Shown here piece after piece: positions 24,682 to 33,844 of a DNA stretch of 56,614 nt. Each line of letters begins with the position of its first letter. The first letter of the stretch is position 1. The stretch is from contig CADAOA010000016.1 of the NCBI GenBank assembly GCA_902789435.1, forward strand, positions 1 through 56,614, read 5' to 3'. Made by a program: the position numbers and the translations under genes. This stretch comes from an uncultured Bacteroidia bacterium (GTDB lineage Bacteria > Bacteroidota > Bacteroidia > Bacteroidales > UBA932). A model generated the notes under the pieces. It saw only the letters and a list, made by a program, of their open reading frames with translations, had not been told where the DNA came from and made no database searches.

Positions 24682-25112
24682 ACGGGAATCTTCTCAATCC
24701 TGCGCTGATGGCGTCCGCCTTCGAACTCGGCTGCCATATAAGCCCTTACTATGTCCCTGGCAAGTTCCTCGGATATGAATCTTGCAGGCAGGGACAGAAT
24801 GTTGGCGTTGTTGTGTTGCTTGGCAAGTGCCCCGAGCTCCGGAGTCCAGCACAAGGCTGCCCTGATTCCCTGATGCTTGTTTACGGTCATGGATATGCCG
24901 TTTCCGCTTCCGCAGATGGCAATTCCAAATTCCACCTCGCCTTTTTCCACCGCCTCAGCCAGGGGATGGGCGGTATCCGGATAATCCATGCTCTCGGATG
25001 AATACGCTCCAAAGTCCTTGACTGTGTAACCTTTGTCGTTGAGAAGGCTCTTCAGGTATTCCTTCATCTGGAATCCGGCATGATCTGATGCCATTCCAAC
25101 AATCTTTTCCAT
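24672..25112 (-). CDS. rpiB: Ribose 5-phosphate isomerase B
   Basis: 146 residues. It interconverts ribose 5-phosphate and ribulose 5-phosphate. The N-terminal ASDHAGFQMKEYL binds the phosphate/ring. The catalytic Cys lies in AICGSGNGISM, and NILSLPARFIS and GGRHQRRIEKI complete the family. The ATG at 25112 begins MEKIVGMASDHAG; the upstream Met lies inside the S41 peptidase gene. It starts ten bases after that gene ends. Confidence 0.94.
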   Translation of the reverse strand: MEKIVGMASDHAGFQMKEYLKSLLNDKGYTVKDFGAYSSESMDYPDTAHPLAEAVEKGEVEFGIAICGSGNGISMTVNKHQGIRAALCWTPELGALAKQHNNANILSLPARFISEELARDIVRAYMAAEFEGGRHQRRIEKIPVCH

Positions 25113-25122
25113 AACTGTGTTT

Positions 25123-26712
25123 TTATGATGACTGTGTTTTATTATTTTCCCCTTCAAGTTCTTCAACCTTTTCCACCAGGTTGTCTATCTTCAAGATATA
25201 ATGGTAGAATGCCTCTTCCTTCAAGGCGGAGTACCGGCCAATCAACCCTTTAAGCTGCTCCATGATGATATCTCCGCTGGAGAGCCACTCTCCGGCTCCC
25301 GGCTTAACTCCCTCGGAAGCCGAGTAAAGGCGGAACTGGGATGCCAGGTTTTCCTTGTCAAACAGGGCTTCAAGCCCATCGTAAGTGCTTATGCCGGCAA
25401 GGGTTTCCCGGTTGCGGTCAGCAAACTGGGAACTGAATTTCATCAACAGGCTCTTTCTGTTGACCTTGACCAGGTAATCGGTGACACCTACGGTATCCAT
25501 CGGAACGAACACGTCCGGAACGATTCCTCCTCCGCCAACCTTGATGCTGTCCGCATTCTGCATCTCTCCCCTTTGGTAACGCTCCAGGATATCATAGCGG
25601 TAATCCTCGGTATAAGGTTTCTGGATGCATCTTCCGGAAGGAGTGTAGAAGCGTGCCACGGTCAGGCGGATTCCGCTGCTGTCCGAGAAATAAACCGGCT
25701 CCTGAACCAGACCTTTGCCAAATGACCGGCGGCCGATTATGGTTCCGCGATGGTTATCCTGAATGGCACCGGCTACTATCTCGCTTGAAGATGCGCTGTT
25801 CTCGTTGATTGCCACATAGAGCTTTAAATCCTTGAAATGGCCGGATCCCGTCGCGATGAAATCCTCCCTCTTTCTCATCCTGCCTTCCATATAGACTACC
25901 ATATCCCCTTTGTTAAGGAACTCGTTGGCAAGAGCATAGGCTTGTTCCAGATATCCTCCCGGATTGTCCCTCAGGTCCAGGACCAGGGTTTTCATTCCCT
26001 CGGAAGCCAGGCGGGCCGCTGCTACCATGAATTCCTTGTATGTGGTCAGAGCAAAGGTGGAAATCTTTATATAGCCGACAGTAGGAGAAAGCATTACCGC
26101 TACGTCCAGGCTGTGAACCGGAATCATGCCTCTGGTTATGGCGAAATCCAGCAAATCCTTCTCCCCGCTTCTTTTGATCTCCACATTAACCTTGGTGTTG
26201 ATCGGTCCCCTGAGCATTTTCATCATTGAATCCTGCGGAAACTTAACTCCCGCCACATTGCGGCCGTCTATCTTGACTATACGGTCCCCGCTCCTGATCC
26301 CTATCCTCTCGCTCGGACCGTTCGGAACCACATTGATTACCACAAGGGTGTCTTCAGGAACATTGAATTCAATGCCCACGCCGCTGAAGTTTCCCGCCAG
26401 AGACTCATCCGCAGCCTGAAGATCCCTCGGTGGCAGGTAAACGGAATGAGGATCCAGGCTTTCAAGTATCAGAGGAAGGGTTTTCTCGGTAATATCCCCA
26501 TTGCTTACGGAATCCACATAGTTTTTCTCCACCTGGTCCAGGACCAGAAGGAGTTTAGACCATTTCCGGCTCTCGGAAATGTCGTAGGTGATTTTCGGAT
26601 TCTGGCTATGCCTAAGCCTCCAGAGCTTTCCCAAATAGAATGAAAGCCCTATGACTATCATGAAAATCCACAGCCAGGGATTATCCAGGAATTCTTTGAG
26701 TTTCTTCAGCAT
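25123..26712 (-). CDS. S41 family C-terminal processing peptidase
   Basis: 529 residues. An N-terminal membrane anchor (about 13-30) is followed by a PDZ domain (about 105-185, including GVGIEFNV and IRSGDRIVKIDG) and the S41 protease domain with the catalytic Ser in NENSASSSEIVAGA and the Lys in RSFGKGLVQ. The C-terminal 110 residues are helical and of unknown role. CtpA-type enzymes trim periplasmic or envelope proteins. It is anchored with its catalytic part in the periplasm and lies three bases from the deaminase gene, inside the long leftward operon. Confidence 0.92.
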   Translation of the reverse strand: MLKKLKEFLDNPWLWIFMIVIGLSFYLGKLWRLRHSQNPKITYDISESRKWSKLLLVLDQVEKNYVDSVSNGDITEKTLPLILESLDPHSVYLPPRDLQAADESLAGNFSGVGIEFNVPEDTLVVINVVPNGPSERIGIRSGDRIVKIDGRNVAGVKFPQDSMMKMLRGPINTKVNVEIKRSGEKDLLDFAITRGMIPVHSLDVAVMLSPTVGYIKISTFALTTYKEFMVAAARLASEGMKTLVLDLRDNPGGYLEQAYALANEFLNKGDMVVYMEGRMRKREDFIATGSGHFKDLKLYVAINENSASSSEIVAGAIQDNHRGTIIGRRSFGKGLVQEPVYFSDSSGIRLTVARFYTPSGRCIQKPYTEDYRYDILERYQRGEMQNADSIKVGGGGIVPDVFVPMDTVGVTDYLVKVNRKSLLMKFSSQFADRNRETLAGISTYDGLEALFDKENLASQFRLYSASEGVKPGAGEWLSSGDIIMEQLKGLIGRYSALKEEAFYHYILKIDNLVEKVEELEGENNKTQSS

Positions 26713-26715
26713 CTT

Positions 26716-27180
26716 CTACTTCACTTCGGAAGCCTCTCTTTCGGCTTCAAGTTCCTTAATCTTTTCAGAGTCCAGCTGCTCGACCGTGATTCCAGCTCTC
26801 TTAAGAAGCTTTATGCCGTCATCAAGACGATAGGCATCGCGATATACAACCCTTCTGATTCCGCTCTGAATTATCAGTTTGGCGCATTCCATACAAGGAG
26901 AGGCGGTTATGTAGAGAGTTGCCCCCTCGGAAGAGTTGTTGCTCTTTGCCACCTTGGTGATGGCGTTTGCCTCGGCATGCAGGACATAAGGTTTGGTAAC
27001 ACCGTTCTCATCCTCGCAAACGTTCTCGAATCCCGACGGGGTTCCGTTGTATCCGTCGGAGATTATCATCCTGTCCTTGACCAGCAAAGCTCCTACCTGA
27101 AGGCGCTTGCTGTAAGAATTTTTCGCCCAGATGCCCGCCATCTGCAGGTAGCTCAGGTCAAATTGCAGCTGCTTGTCCAT
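26716..27180 (-). CDS. dCMP deaminase family protein
   Basis: 154 residues. Zinc-dependent deaminase of the cytidine/deoxycytidylate type. The zinc His and catalytic Glu lie in HAEANAI and the two zinc Cys in SPCMECAK. An N-terminal VGALLVKDRMIISDGYNGTP block is typical of dCMP deaminase and ComEB-like proteins. It would convert dCMP to dUMP, the precursor of dTMP. It lies one base after the acyl-CoA ligase and three bases before the S41 peptidase. Confidence 0.93.
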   Translation of the reverse strand: MDKQLQFDLSYLQMAGIWAKNSYSKRLQVGALLVKDRMIISDGYNGTPSGFENVCEDENGVTKPYVLHAEANAITKVAKSNNSSEGATLYITASPCMECAKLIIQSGIRRVVYRDAYRLDDGIKLLKRAGITVEQLDSEKIKELEAEREASEVK

Positions 27181-27181
27181 C

Positions 27182-28849
27182 TTATTTCTGGTAAATGTAT
27201 CTCTTGATGCTTCTCTTAGGGGTCTTCTCGAACTCTTCCGGCATTATCTTTACGGAAGAAATCTTGGAGTAGTTCGGCATCTCTTCGTTAACTATGCGTA
27301 TGTTCTCGTTCATCTTGGCCTCAATCAACTCGGAGGTGGTCAGGCCATCCTTGGCCGCTCCTTCCAGATCCGGATAAATCAGAGCCACCATCTTGCCGCC
27401 CTCGTCTATTACCAGAGACTCGACAACATAAGGCATATTGTTTATAATGCTCTCTATCTCTTCTGGATAGATATTCTGGCCGCTTGGACCGAGAATCATG
27501 TTCTTGCTCCTTCCCTTAATGTAGAGGAAGCCATCCTTGTCCAGGACTCCAAGGTCACCGGTACGCATCCATCCGTCCTTGGTGAAGGCGTCTTTGGTGG
27601 CTATCTCGTTCTTGTAATAGCCGAGCATCGTATTGTCTCCCTTGACCTGGATTTCTCCAGGTATGGTCTGCGGGTTGTCGGAATCAATCCTGATTTGCAT
27701 CCTTGGAGCCGCATAGCCGCAGGAACCGACTCTCTTTTCCTTCCAGTCGGCATAGGCGATGATAGGAGCGCACTCTGTCATTCCATAACCCACCGTATAC
27801 TTGAACCCTATGGAGTTGAAGAAATTGTCAGCTTCCTTGTTGAAAGCGGCACCACCGATTATGACTTCCTCGAACTGCCCTCCGAATGAGTTGGTGAGAG
27901 TATCGTTGATCTGGGTCTTGATTCTCTTGTCGGTGACAGGAAGCCTCAGCAGGAATCTCACTCCCGGAGTGGAAAGGAACGGAAGCAAGCGGTTCTTGTA
28001 AATCTTCTCGATGACCAGGGGAACGGAGATGATGATCTTCGGCTTGATTTCCTCAAACGCCTTGACTATCACGCTTGGAGAAGGAACCCTGGTAAGGAAG
28101 TGAACGTGAGCTCCTACTGTCATTTCATACAGGAACTCGAACATCATTCCGTACATATGTGCGGATGGCAGTATGGATACCACATTGGATGTGTCATCCA
28201 CGGAAGGCAGAACCTGGTAAGCGAACAGAACATTTGACCTCAGGGCCCGGTAAGGAATCATTACTCCCTTGGAAAAACCGCTGGTTCCGCTGGTATAGTT
28301 GATCATGGCCATCTCTTCCGGGTCTGTTTCCGCCTCATAGCATACGCTGTCAGGGGCAAAGGTCTTCGGATAAGCTTTACCGAAAAGCTCGTTCAGATGC
28401 TCCATCGTCAGGTAGACATTCTTGTCCTTGGTGTGTACAAGGGAGAAATCATCCAGGCAGATCACGGTATTCAGTTTCTCCATATGATTGAGAGCCACTC
28501 CCTCCAGGATTGCGCTGCCCGCAAAGAGAATCTTGCTGTCCGAATGGTTTACGATGTGTTCTATGTTGCTTGGCTTGAATTCATGGAGGATAGGCACCGG
28601 AACAGCCCCGTAAGTCAGACAGGCCAGGAAAGTGACAGCCCAGTTGGACTGGTTCTTGGAGCAGATGGCAATCTTGTCTCCTTTCTGCACTCCCACATTG
28701 CGGAAGATGATATGCATCTTCGCAACCCTTCTGGCCACGTCGCGATAATACAGGGTAATGCCCTTGTAGTCAGAAAGAGCAGGCTTGTTCCAGTTGTGCT
28801 TGAAACTTTCCTCTATTATCTTGTTCAACGATTCTGAAACGTACATCAT
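27182..28849 (-). CDS. AMP-dependent acyl-CoA synthetase/ligase
   Basis: 555 residues of the ANL superfamily. The ATP-binding P-loop is INYTSGTSGFSKGV (about 192-205). Further signatures are YGMTECAPI and TGDLGVLDKDG, and the C-terminal KNMILGPSGQNIYPEEIE hinge is like that of long-chain fatty acyl-CoA synthetases. It activates a carboxylic acid, probably a fatty acid, as the acyl-adenylate and then the CoA thioester; an acyl-ACP synthetase role is possible. It follows the MsbA-like exporter by 27 bases, consistent with a link to lipid or envelope metabolism. Confidence 0.88.
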   Translation of the reverse strand: MMYVSESLNKIIEESFKHNWNKPALSDYKGITLYYRDVARRVAKMHIIFRNVGVQKGDKIAICSKNQSNWAVTFLACLTYGAVPVPILHEFKPSNIEHIVNHSDSKILFAGSAILEGVALNHMEKLNTVICLDDFSLVHTKDKNVYLTMEHLNELFGKAYPKTFAPDSVCYEAETDPEEMAMINYTSGTSGFSKGVMIPYRALRSNVLFAYQVLPSVDDTSNVVSILPSAHMYGMMFEFLYEMTVGAHVHFLTRVPSPSVIVKAFEEIKPKIIISVPLVIEKIYKNRLLPFLSTPGVRFLLRLPVTDKRIKTQINDTLTNSFGGQFEEVIIGGAAFNKEADNFFNSIGFKYTVGYGMTECAPIIAYADWKEKRVGSCGYAAPRMQIRIDSDNPQTIPGEIQVKGDNTMLGYYKNEIATKDAFTKDGWMRTGDLGVLDKDGFLYIKGRSKNMILGPSGQNIYPEEIESIINNMPYVVESLVIDEGGKMVALIYPDLEGAAKDGLTTSELIEAKMNENIRIVNEEMPNYSKISSVKIMPEEFEKTPKRSIKRYIYQK

Positions 28850-28876
28850 AATATCGTAGGTTTTTAGGTTTCGGTT

Positions 28877-30730
28877 TTATGAGAACACCTGCATGGCGCA
28901 AAGGCCTGCATATATTCCATTCTTTTCCATTAGCTGGTCGTGGTTGCCCTCCTCCACGATCTTCCCGTCTTTCATCACGATAATGTCGTCCGCATAGCGG
29001 ATGGTGGAAAGACGGTGGGCAATGACAATGCTGGTGCGGTTCTGCATCAACTTGTAAAGGGCGTCCTGGACAAGACGCTCGCTTTCGGTATCCAGTGCGC
29101 TCGTAGCTTCGTCCAGGATCAGTATAGGAGGATTCTTCAGAACCGCCCTGGCAATGGCAATCCTCTGTCTCTGTCCGCCGGAAAGGTTTTCTCCCCTGTC
29201 GCCTATATTGGTCTCGAACTTCTTTGGCAGTTGCTCGATGAACTCCAGAGCGTTGGCTATCCTGGCCGCCTCCACAACCTTCTCTCTGGAAACGTTTTCC
29301 ATACCGAAGGTTATATTGTTGTAAACCGTGTCGTTGAAAAGGATTGACTCCTGGGTCACTATTCCCATCTGGGAGGTCAGGGAATCCAGGGTGTAGTCCC
29401 GGATATCATGCCCGTCTATGAATATGCCACCGCCTGTTACATCGTAGAACCTCGGCAGAAGATCGGCGAACGTGCTCTTTCCGGCACCGCTCGGCCCGAC
29501 CAGGGCAACCATCTTGCCCTTAGGTATGCGGGCGTTGATGTCTCGGAGCACCGGAACGTTCTCGGTATAGGAGAAGTCTACTCCGCGATATTCTATTCCT
29601 TCCTTGAACTCTTTGAGAGTCAGGGCGTCTTTCTTTTCCTTTATGGTGTTCTCGGCATCCAGGATAACAAACAGTCTCTCGCCGCTGACCAGACCTCTCT
29701 GGATGCTGGCATAAGCCTTGGCTATGTTCTTTGCCGGCTCCAGCACTCTCCAATAGCAGAGAATGTAAACGGTGAAGGTGCCTATGCTGAGCCCCAGCTT
29801 TCCGTGAATCTGCAGCCAACCGCCGTACAGAAGCACCGCAGCAGCTATTGTGATTCCCAGGAACTCGCTTGTCGGATGAGCCAGCTGCTGGCGGTAAAGC
29901 ATCTTGCGGCTGGATCTCTTGTGAGCGTTGTTGGTTTCCTCAAAATTCTCCTGGACATATTTCTGGGCGTTGAATCCCTTGATTATCCTTATGCCTGATA
30001 TCGCCTCGTCAAAATGGCTCACAATCCTTCCCATAAGGCTCTGGGTTTCAACTGCCTTTTTCCTCAACCTCTTGGAAATGGCACCAATGGCCAGGCCGGA
30101 CAGGGGAATGGTGATCAGGGTTACCAGCGTAAGCTTCGGGGAAAGGTAGAAACAGTAGGTAATGAAACCTATTATAAGCAGCGGCTCCCTGAATATCATG
30201 TGGAAACTGTCTGCCACTCCGTTCTGCACCTCGGTAACGTCGTTGGAAATCCTGGATATTATATCTCCCTTCTGCTGGGTGTGATAGAATCCCACATCCA
30301 TAGTGGAAACCTTGCGGAACAGGTCCGTGCGCAGTTTCTTCATGATATGTGTCCTCATCCTCACCAGAATTGTCTGGGAGAGATATCTCGTGATATTGGA
30401 AAGGAGGCTGGCTCCCACCAGCAGGGCGCAGACGAAAAGCAGCGCTTTCAGCGGGCCGTTTGCCAGGAATATCTTGTCCATATAGTACTGGAAGGTATTC
30501 TCGAACCAGTCCATGGACATGGAGAACTCCTGTGTCTTGTCAGCCAGTGTAGCGATTTCGGCCGATACCTGCTCATTGCTAGGGCTCTCGAAAAGAAGCT
30601 TCAGGACAGGAGATATCAGGGAATAATTCACGATTCCGAAAATAACGGAAAGTATCGCTAGTATTATATATCCCGGCCAGAATCTGCGCCATGGCCTGGC
30701 ATAGTTGAGCAGTCTGAGAAAATTCTTCAT
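28877..30730 (-). CDS. MsbA-like ABC exporter (fused permease and ATPase)
   Basis: 617 residues. Six transmembrane helices (about 15-345) precede the nucleotide-binding domain with Walker A GPSGAGKST, signature LSGGQRQR, Walker B ILILDEATSALD and the switch His in IVIAHRLS. Half-transporters of this type act as dimers; MsbA flips lipid A core, but other members export drugs or peptides. It starts three bases after the stop of the uncharacterised 763-residue membrane protein gene and precedes an acyl-CoA ligase, a context compatible with lipid export. Confidence 0.9.
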   Translation of the reverse strand: MKNFLRLLNYARPWRRFWPGYIILAILSVIFGIVNYSLISPVLKLLFESPSNEQVSAEIATLADKTQEFSMSMDWFENTFQYYMDKIFLANGPLKALLFVCALLVGASLLSNITRYLSQTILVRMRTHIMKKLRTDLFRKVSTMDVGFYHTQQKGDIISRISNDVTEVQNGVADSFHMIFREPLLIIGFITYCFYLSPKLTLVTLITIPLSGLAIGAISKRLRKKAVETQSLMGRIVSHFDEAISGIRIIKGFNAQKYVQENFEETNNAHKRSSRKMLYRQQLAHPTSEFLGITIAAAVLLYGGWLQIHGKLGLSIGTFTVYILCYWRVLEPAKNIAKAYASIQRGLVSGERLFVILDAENTIKEKKDALTLKEFKEGIEYRGVDFSYTENVPVLRDINARIPKGKMVALVGPSGAGKSTFADLLPRFYDVTGGGIFIDGHDIRDYTLDSLTSQMGIVTQESILFNDTVYNNITFGMENVSREKVVEAARIANALEFIEQLPKKFETNIGDRGENLSGGQRQRIAIARAVLKNPPILILDEATSALDTESERLVQDALYKLMQNRTSIVIAHRLSTIRYADDIIVMKDGKIVEEGNHDQLMEKNGIYAGLCAMQVFS

Positions 30731-30733
30731 CTT

Positions 30734-33025
30734 CTAAAGTTTCTTGATCCTTCCGGTGGTGAGATTGAACAGGAATTCCTTTCCGTCCATTCCCATAACC
30801 TTTACAAATCCGTCCTTGTCTTCGGTCACCGTGCTTTCCCTGGAGATCGGTCTCTTTATGTTCTTTGCGGTAAGCTCTTCACCCTCAGGAGTGTAAATCC
30901 TAAGCTTGGATACCGTGCGGAGAATGTAGTAACGCTTGCCGAACAGAACCGTCTCCTGCGGCATCTCACGGGTGAATTCCGGAGCGTGGATATCAGTCCA
31001 TCCCTGGACCTTTTCTCCGTTGACATCGCGCTTGGTTATTATGTTCTCGCCGGTGATGATGAGCATACGGTATTGTCCGTTCTCACGGATGACCTGAGGT
31101 CCGAGGGCAACCTCAACGTCCAGCTGTTTAGGATAGCCGGTGTAATGGGCTCCCCTGCGGTTCATCCTGTAAAGCTTGTCGCCGAGAATGAAGGTTATAT
31201 AGGTCTTTCCGTCATCCAGTTTTATCAGGTCGGCAAAATTCTTTATGGTGTCCTTCATCGGGATACCCCAGATTCCCTTCTTGTTCTTGTCCATGTAGGA
31301 AATGGAGAGATATTTCTTGCTCTGCTCGAACCAGGTCGTATCTCCCTTGTCCGGATCCACCAGAGGGAACGGCCCCCAGAAAGTCTTGAACGTACTGTCT
31401 ATGAATACCACCTCTTCGTCTTCTTCATCGAACATCTGCGGAGGTATAGACAGCGCAGCCGCATAGAAACTCAGGTTGGCCATTGCCTTTCCATCTGAAG
31501 GACAGATGTTTATTGTAACATATTCAAAATTCTTCTTCCTCAGCGACGAGGTTATCCTGCCTCTGAAATACTTGTTGAAGACGGTAAGAAGGGTGTCGGC
31601 CCCCTCCCGGATGTTGACAATGGCTTTGGCCACGCCCTTTTCGGAGAAGAAGGAACTGGCCGGGGTGCGGGACAGATATTTGTCCAACTTCACGGCGTTG
31701 ACCTTTCCCTTGTAGAACTCCCCGACTGCATTGGCGGAACCGATTATGGTCCAGTCTTCCGTCTTGCAGAACTGATCCTCGGGATTATGTGAGAAAATTT
31801 CTCCCAGAACGGCCGGAACATATCCTTTGTAGACGAATTCGGCCGGTGCCTGGTACTCCCCCTTTCCCTTTATCCCGGTTATGCGGCCCAGGAGGGAGGT
31901 GGAATTCTTGTAAAGAAGGGTTACCCATTCAAACTTCCCACCCACCAGGCAGAATGCACTTACGGCTTCAGTAAAGCCCTCTGAAGCAAGCCACTCCATT
32001 GGTGTAGGGGCATCCGGCAGGGCTATTCTTTCCTGGTTGGACAGATATGAAGAGTATTTCTTGTTCGCATCCAGATATTTCTCGTAGTCCTTCACATAAC
32101 CTTTCAGGGAGTGAAGGTCCAATATGGCGGCAAACATAGTGCTTGCCGGGAGAATAGCCTGGGCTTTGGACTGGTAAGGTTTCTGCCCGCCCAGAACCGC
32201 GGCAAAGTTTATGAAGTCCCCGTTATCGGTGAGGACTCCCTCGAAGGAAATGAAATTCCTCTGTCTGGGATTTATCTCCAGGGCGCTCCAGGTGGCCATC
32301 CTCATTATGAAATCAGAGTATTTGAGGAAGGAATACGAAACGCTGCCGGAAAAAAGCTTTCCTATCTGCTTATGGTTGATATACAGGCATTCTTCTCCGC
32401 CAGTTCCCTTGAGGACTGAATAGAAATCCTGGTTTTCCAGTATGGAATTCCCGGCATCCAGATGCCTGAGGGAACTCTCAAGGCAAATGGAAGAGGAACT
32501 TGCCAGTACGAGATTCTTGTCTATGGCAACCTTGAGACCCGAAGGCAGGGTGTAAATCTTATGGGAATTATAGTTCCTTGAAGAAGATGCTCCCGATTCC
32601 AGAGACTTCTGGATATCCGAAACTCCTTCCGGTGCAGACATATCCGTTATCTGCAGAAGACTAACCTCGTTGATGGCGGAATAATGCAGGGAGAACAGGC
32701 TGTGGCTTTCTTCGGCCCCCGCCATGAACAACTTGTCCTGGAATGCTCCCAGGGAAGATACTGAATCTATGAGTCCGTAGGCAAAGGAAGACGTGTCCTT
32801 GAGCATCTGGGAAACATGGCCCAGCTGTTCGAAGTCGAAAATCAGAACGGCGTCTGAAGGAACAGCCCTGTAAGCCTCCTCGGTCTGGGGGCTCAGGACT
32901 TTCTTTTCCTTCTGGTCCGCCTCCTCGGATTCACTGTCTCCATGCCTCAATGCAAGGAACAGCACCACGCCCAGCAAAATCAACCCCAGGGCGTACAGGA
33001 CGAATATTTTCTTCCGCATACTCAT
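30734..33025 (-). CDS. Large membrane-anchored protein of unknown function
   Basis: 763 residues. One N-terminal transmembrane helix (about 6-25), then a charged linker (Ser/Glu/Asp/Lys, about 27-45). The rest is periplasmic and has no motif I can name. The middle region (about 50-500) has the feel of the DUF3352-type proteins of Bacteroidota. The C-terminal 200 residues contain repeated short beta segments resembling propeller blades (GDKLYRMNRRG, ENIITKRDVNGEKVQGW, KDGFVKVMGMDGKEF). It lies next to and upstream of the MsbA-like exporter with a three-base gap, so a role together with it is an inference only. Confidence 0.7.
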   Translation of the reverse strand: MSMRKKIFVLYALGLILLGVVLFLALRHGDSESEEADQKEKKVLSPQTEEAYRAVPSDAVLIFDFEQLGHVSQMLKDTSSFAYGLIDSVSSLGAFQDKLFMAGAEESHSLFSLHYSAINEVSLLQITDMSAPEGVSDIQKSLESGASSSRNYNSHKIYTLPSGLKVAIDKNLVLASSSSICLESSLRHLDAGNSILENQDFYSVLKGTGGEECLYINHKQIGKLFSGSVSYSFLKYSDFIMRMATWSALEINPRQRNFISFEGVLTDNGDFINFAAVLGGQKPYQSKAQAILPASTMFAAILDLHSLKGYVKDYEKYLDANKKYSSYLSNQERIALPDAPTPMEWLASEGFTEAVSAFCLVGGKFEWVTLLYKNSTSLLGRITGIKGKGEYQAPAEFVYKGYVPAVLGEIFSHNPEDQFCKTEDWTIIGSANAVGEFYKGKVNAVKLDKYLSRTPASSFFSEKGVAKAIVNIREGADTLLTVFNKYFRGRITSSLRKKNFEYVTINICPSDGKAMANLSFYAAALSIPPQMFDEEDEEVVFIDSTFKTFWGPFPLVDPDKGDTTWFEQSKKYLSISYMDKNKKGIWGIPMKDTIKNFADLIKLDDGKTYITFILGDKLYRMNRRGAHYTGYPKQLDVEVALGPQVIRENGQYRMLIITGENIITKRDVNGEKVQGWTDIHAPEFTREMPQETVLFGKRYYILRTVSKLRIYTPEGEELTAKNIKRPISRESTVTEDKDGFVKVMGMDGKEFLFNLTTGRIKKL

Positions 33026-33050
33026 AGACTTGCGAATTTACGAAAAAAAA

Positions 33051-33079
33051 GGAGGATGACCAAACTTTGGGCATCCTCC
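33051..33079 (-). terminator. Terminator of the FKBP lipoprotein gene
   Basis: GGAGGATG and CATCCTCC, eight-base arms around a 13-base loop; eight T follow on the minus strand. It separates the FKBP gene from the 763-residue protein gene. Confidence 0.85.
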
Positions 33080-33103
33080 AATCTTGTCAGTCTATGGCTT
33101 CCG

Positions 33104-33820
33104 TTATTTCTTGGCAGCTGGTTCTACGTAAGGGAAAACCTTTACGAGCTCTACGTCAAACACGAGAGTTGAATAAGCTGGAAGATCCGGACCCATTTCC
33201 CTTCCACCGTAACCAAGGTTGAAAGGAATCCAGAGAGTCTCCTTTCCACCCTCGCCGATGAGCTGGAGGCCTTCTGACCATCCAGGAATAACACCGTTGA
33301 GAGGGAACTTGATGGTCTCTCCCCTGTCATAGGAAGAATCGAACTGCTTGCCGTTGGTAAGGCAGCCCTTGTAGTTAACCTCTACTGTGTCCTGAGGGCC
33401 TGGTTTAACGTCATTTCCAGGAACTAAGATCTTGTACTGAAGACCGCTTTCAGTCTCCTGCACACCTTCGTTCTTCTTGTTTGCCTCAAGGAAAGTCTTC
33501 TCCTCTTCTGCCTTTACTGTTCCGAGAGCCTCGTTGGCCTTCATCATGTACTGCTGAATGTACATAGGAGCACTCTGGTCGTTGAAGATAACGGTAGTGT
33601 CACCTTTCAAAACAGACTTGATGGTGCTCATAACCTTTCCGAGGTTGATGTTGTCCAGCTGGGAACCTTTAAGCATACCGGCGAATGCTACTCCAACAGC
33701 AACACTTACGGAGTCAACTTCTCCCTGGGTCATTCCAGGAAGCGGTTTAGGATTGCTCTGGCAAGAAGCCAATATCATTGCGCTGAGAGCGCAGACTGCA
33801 ATTGTCTTAAAAAACTTCAT
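33104..33820 (-). CDS. FKBP-type peptidyl-prolyl cis-trans isomerase lipoprotein
   Basis: 238 residues. The signal sequence ends in a lipobox (LASC, Cys about 20). An N-terminal helical dimerisation section (about 30-130) resembles that of FkpA/Mip. The FKBP domain (about 130-230) has the conserved VEVNYKGCLTNGKQFDSSYD, PLNGVIPGWSEGLQLIGEGG and PAYSTLVFDVELVKV blocks. It would speed proline isomerisation of envelope proteins. It has its own promoter (-7 box 33867-33874) inside the end of the agmatinase gene and its own terminator. Confidence 0.93.
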   Translation of the reverse strand: MKFFKTIAVCALSAMILASCQSNPKPLPGMTQGEVDSVSVAVGVAFAGMLKGSQLDNINLGKVMSTIKSVLKGDTTVIFNDQSAPMYIQQYMMKANEALGTVKAEEEKTFLEANKKNEGVQETESGLQYKILVPGNDVKPGPQDTVEVNYKGCLTNGKQFDSSYDRGETIKFPLNGVIPGWSEGLQLIGEGGKETLWIPFNLGYGGREMGPDLPAYSTLVFDVELVKVFPYVEPAAKK

Positions 33821-33844
33821 AATATGAATATCTAATTGTTTATG

